64,000 bases of DNA from Brevibacillus centrosporus (GTDB lineage Bacteria > Bacillota > Bacilli > Brevibacillales > Brevibacillaceae). The DNA lies in contig NZ_RHHP01000007.1 of assembly GCF_003710815.1 (NCBI RefSeq), positions 1-64,000 on the forward strand. Reading direction: 5' to 3'. Of the stretch, positions 61,409-64,000 are shown in pieces (positions within the stretch are counted from its first letter, which is position 1; each line of letters begins with the position of its first letter). The position numbers and the translations under genes were made by a program. The notes beneath the pieces are model-generated. The model saw only the letters and a list, made by a program, of their open reading frames with translations. It was not told the origin of the DNA and made no database searches.

Positions 61409-61975
61409 ATGACAGAATGGATCTTGCAGCTGCCTACCTGGGAGATGATTCGATTTTTCGGGTTGCTCTCGTATTATTTGCTCTTTGCGGGTGTTGTCCT
61501 TGGCATTAGCTACAGCTTCCCGGGATGGACTCCTAAGACAAAGGGAAAACTTTACAGGCTACACGGAGCAGTATCGGTTTCCGGTATGTTTATAGGCGTT
61601 TTTCATGCTATGCTGCTAGTGATTGATACGTACATGCCTTTTTCGTGGTATGAAATCCTGCTGCCATTTGCCGCTTCGCATTCCCCTGTCGTAAATGGGC
61701 TGGGAACGCTTGCGGCATACGGTATGGCAATCATTATTTTGACAACCGATCTGCGAAATAAACTGCACCGAAAAGTATGGCGAGTCATTCATTTTGCCTC
61801 TTATCCGACTTTTGTATTGGCGCTTGCTCACGGAATCGGAGGAGGCACGGACACCAAAGAGGGATGGATTTTTTTATCCTACGTCGTCACGTTTGCTGTT
61901 GTCTCGATTCTCTTGATTGCCAGAGCCTTTCTAGGAGGGAAGCGCAGCCTTGCACATTCTGCTGGTAGAAGATGA
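61409..61975 (+). CDS. Ferric reductase-like bis-heme membrane protein
   Basis: Membrane protein of 188 residues with five to six helices. His52 and His66 on one helix and His128 and His141 on another form the pairs that bind two hemes in the ferric-reductase/NOX and MsrQ/YedZ families. There is no flavin or NADPH domain. It is encoded 20 bp after apbE, so electrons may pass between a flavin carrier and this heme protein across the membrane. Its end overlaps the next gene by 26 bp. Confidence 0.8.
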   Translation: MTEWILQLPTWEMIRFFGLLSYYLLFAGVVLGISYSFPGWTPKTKGKLYRLHGAVSVSGMFIGVFHAMLLVIDTYMPFSWYEILLPFAASHSPVVNGLGTLAAYGMAIIILTTDLRNKLHRKVWRVIHFASYPTFVLALAHGIGGGTDTKEGWIFLSYVVTFAVVSILLIARAFLGGKRSLAHSAGRR

Positions 61976-62645
61976 TCCTAAGCTGGGTCCATTAATTCAA
62001 TACAAATTAAGTCAGGACTATCATACAGTCGAATGGGTGGCAGACGCCGAGCTCGCTATGGAGTACCTAAGGCAGACCCACTATGATCTGTACATTTTGG
62101 ACTGGATGATGCCCAAAAAAAGCGGTCTTGTGCTCTGTGAGGAAATCCGTGCAAGCCATGACTGGACCCCCATTCTGATGCTGACCGCACGAGATGCCAT
62201 CGATGATCGCGTGACCGGACTTACGCGAGGAGCAGATGATTACCTGGTGAAGCCATTTGCTTTTGAAGAGCTGTTCGCCCGTATTCATGCGCTTTCGAGG
62301 CGAATACCTGTAGCTCAGAATCAGGAGCAGAGCTGCGAATACGCGGGAATCAGGCTGTACAGACAGTCACATGAGGTATGGCGAGACGAAAAGCTGCTTA
62401 ACTTAACCAAAAAAGAGTTCCAACTGCTGGAGTTCTTCCTGCGCCATCCGGAAAAGGTCCTCACGCGGGAGCAAATCATCAATTACGTGTGGGGGCTAGA
62501 CGCAATGATCACGCCTAATGCTGTCGACGCAGCGATCAAGCTGCTAAGGAAAAAGGTGGACGACGGGTTTGCGCAAAAGCTGATTCATAATGTCAGAGGT
62601 GTCGGATATCGTCTCTATGAAGCGGAGGAACACGAGCGTGTTTGA
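61950..62645 (+). CDS. OmpR-family response regulator
   Basis: Response regulator of 231 residues: acidic pair LVEDDPK, phospho-Asp in YILDWMMPKKSG, Lys in LVKPF, and the OmpR/PhoB winged helix (LTKKEFQLLEFFLRHPEKVLTREQI, then VRGVGYRLYE). The start is TTG 61950 behind AGGAGGG, inside the preceding gene. Overlap with the heme protein and kinase genes indicates a four-gene operon with apbE. Confidence 0.9.
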   Translation: MHILLVEDDPKLGPLIQYKLSQDYHTVEWVADAELAMEYLRQTHYDLYILDWMMPKKSGLVLCEEIRASHDWTPILMLTARDAIDDRVTGLTRGADDYLVKPFAFEELFARIHALSRRIPVAQNQEQSCEYAGIRLYRQSHEVWRDEKLLNLTKKEFQLLEFFLRHPEKVLTREQIINYVWGLDAMITPNAVDAAIKLLRKKVDDGFAQKLIHNVRGVGYRLYEAEEHERV

Positions 62646-63948
62646 GCAGACGAGGAAACGTTTGACCCTCATGTACAGCGGGATGCTGGCTTTGATATTG
62701 CTGGTGGTGTTTGTCGGTTTCTATTGGACGCTCTTTGCGATCATGCTTCGCAATGAGCAGGCACAGCTGGAAGCAATCGGAGAAAAAGCCATTCATGAGT
62801 GGAAGGAATCGAGGGAGAGAAAGCTCCTTCCCCAGAGCTCGGAGGAAGAGGGGCTTATCGTTGAGAGGAGGATGGACTTCGATTTCCTGCAGCCTAACCA
62901 GCTATTCATGCTCGTGACAAAAGAGCAGCAGCTTTTCAAACTGAATGCTGAGCATGACAGCCAGCTAGCATCGGCTATTCAAAAAGCGATTTTGGAACAT
63001 GAGCCAACCGCTGGGAGGATCGCGCATATCTCCGTAACAGCTGCGGGAGAAAATAAAATCTTTGCCGTCTACCGGCCCTTCTTCGCGGAAGACGACGCCC
63101 AGCTCTATCTTGCAGAAGACGTTTCCCGCATGGAGCAGCTTCTGCATCAAATGAGATGGACGTTGATTGTAACCGGAATTCTTTTGCTGGGGGGAGCGGC
63201 GCTGGTCGGCTACTGGTTTTCAGGACGTGCGATGATTCCGATCAATCAGTCCTATAAAAGGCAAATAGATTTCACAACGGATGCTTCGCACGAATTGCGC
63301 ACACCGCTGAGTGTCATTTTGTCATCCGCCGAAATTTTGCAGGAAAAAAAGGAGTCGCTGCCGGCCTTTCACCAAACGGTGCTGCAAAGCATGTTGGACG
63401 AGATTCACCGAATGCGCAGGCTCGCGGATGATCTTCTGACATTGGCCAGAAGTGATGTCGAGGCCAATCAAAAACGCCATTTCCAAAAAGTGGGATTGTA
63501 CGGACTGATTCGCGAGGTGGCCGAACGGATGCAAATCAAGGCATCTGCGAAAAAGGTAAAGATCGTTAATCGAGCCGCTCTCGAAGGAGTCTACCTAATG
63601 GGAGACGGAGATTCCATCCGTCAGCTGTTCTACATTTTGCTCGATAACGCCGTAAAGTACAGCGAAGAGGGGAGCGAGGTAGTCGTAGACGCGGTACTGG
63701 ATGGGACAAACCGGGTAGTATGCTCGGTTCGCGACTACGGCAACGGCATTCCCAAGGAAGATTTGCCGTACGTATTCGAGCGTTTCTACCGCGCGGACAA
63801 GGCGCGTTCGAGGGAAGTGGAAGGGACCGGACTCGGACTATCGATTGCAGCCCAAATTGTAAAAATGCACAAAGGACAAATCAGCGTTAGCAGTTCCAAA
63901 GAACAAGGAACCCTGTTTAGTGTTGTCCTTCCAATCCTATCGAGTTAG
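62638..63948 (+). CDS. Sensor histidine kinase
   Basis: Membrane kinase of 436 residues with two helices (about 15-35 and 165-190) around an extracytoplasmic region of about 130 residues. H-box: FTTDASHELRTPLSVILS; ATPase: LLDNAVKYSEEG, DYGNGIPKEDLPYVFERFYR and GTGLGLSIAAQ. GTG 62638 has GGAGGA upstream and overlaps the regulator stop; ATG 62617 is the alternative. It likely senses an envelope or redox signal linked to the ApbE/heme module. Confidence 0.88.
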   Translation: MFEQTRKRLTLMYSGMLALILLVVFVGFYWTLFAIMLRNEQAQLEAIGEKAIHEWKESRERKLLPQSSEEEGLIVERRMDFDFLQPNQLFMLVTKEQQLFKLNAEHDSQLASAIQKAILEHEPTAGRIAHISVTAAGENKIFAVYRPFFAEDDAQLYLAEDVSRMEQLLHQMRWTLIVTGILLLGGAALVGYWFSGRAMIPINQSYKRQIDFTTDASHELRTPLSVILSSAEILQEKKESLPAFHQTVLQSMLDEIHRMRRLADDLLTLARSDVEANQKRHFQKVGLYGLIREVAERMQIKASAKKVKIVNRAALEGVYLMGDGDSIRQLFYILLDNAVKYSEEGSEVVVDAVLDGTNRVVCSVRDYGNGIPKEDLPYVFERFYRADKARSREVEGTGLGLSIAAQIVKMHKGQISVSSSKEQGTLFSVVLPILSS

Positions 63949-63967
63949 CCAAGAGGTGATTTTGATC

Positions 63968-64000
63968 ATGACACGCCAAGCAAAACAGTATTGGATCTCA
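63968..64000 (+). CDS. Partial gene running off the window
   Basis: ATG 63968 behind AAGAGGTGA opens a frame that reads MTRQAKQYWIS up to the window end. Too short to identify. It begins 19 bp after the kinase, so it may belong to the same operon. Confidence 0.5.
   Translation, partial: MTRQAKQYWIS

Noticed and set aside
1..64000. CRISPR arrays, tRNA or rRNA genes, prophage
   Set aside because: I found no regularly spaced direct repeats, cloverleaf sequences, rRNA-like blocks or phage structural genes.

Overview
The window looks like chromosome from an aerobic, spore-forming Firmicute of the Brevibacillus/Paenibacillaceae type. The basis is moderate GC with strong AGGAGG-type ribosome sites, frequent GTG/TTG starts, sporulation genes of the spo0M, ytaF and yunB families, a ydaO-class c-di-AMP riboswitch, and Bacillus-style two-component, MarR and CsoR regulation. 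I see no rRNA, tRNA, CRISPR array, prophage or complete insertion sequence. Genus assignment is inference.

Layout. 1-6.9 kb: RND efflux adaptor and pump followed by an OmpR/HK pair. 7.0-10.4 kb: HesB-like protein, TrmB regulator with AzlCD branched-chain amino acid exporter, and an unrecognised helical protein with its own palindromic operator. 10.4-16.4 kb (minus strand): an N-acylamino-acid racemase, M20 amidohydrolase and YfcC transporter operon behind a textbook -24/-12 promoter, with its sigma-54 activator upstream. 16.6-19.0 kb: LytTR regulator and acetyl-CoA hydrolase/CoA-transferase. 19.3-24.6 kb: glutamine ABC transporter plus GlnK/GlnL-type two-component system, with GlnL-like direct repeats upstream. 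24.8-27.6 kb (minus strand): MarR, azoreductase, DoxX and pirin, a quinone/electrophile regulon with three related operators. 27.8-32.8 kb: psuK-psuG (pseudouridine catabolism) and copA-copZ behind two CsoR-like boxes.

33-39.4 kb: a tight six-gene operon joining a PHP phosphoesterase, a xylose-isomerase-like barrel protein, SurE and an FbpABC/PhnSTU-like ABC transporter, followed by a decayed ORF. 40.2-48.7 kb: the potassium locus, made of a cre-like site, a strong promoter, a ydaO riboswitch, a long structured-looking leader, an unannotated 35-residue membrane microprotein, kdpFABC, and a KdpD-like protein that is a tandem duplication of the sensor half with no kinase. An unknown protein follows it closely. 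48.8-56.2 kb: arginase-fold protein, Spo0M, a 197-bp palindromic MITE-like element, YtaF, a SERCA-type Ca2+-ATPase, YunB, and a secreted repeat protein behind an ECF-sigma-like promoter. 56.2-64 kb: MFS exporter, truncated GNAT, an NreBC-like oxygen-sensing pair with the CxxC-x11-CxxC signature, and a redox module (low-complexity secreted protein, ApbE, bis-heme membrane protein, OmpR/HK pair).

The most unusual items are the kinase-less tandem KdpD with its microprotein and riboswitch, the phosphoester/ABC operon, the sigma-54 racemase operon, and the palindromic element.
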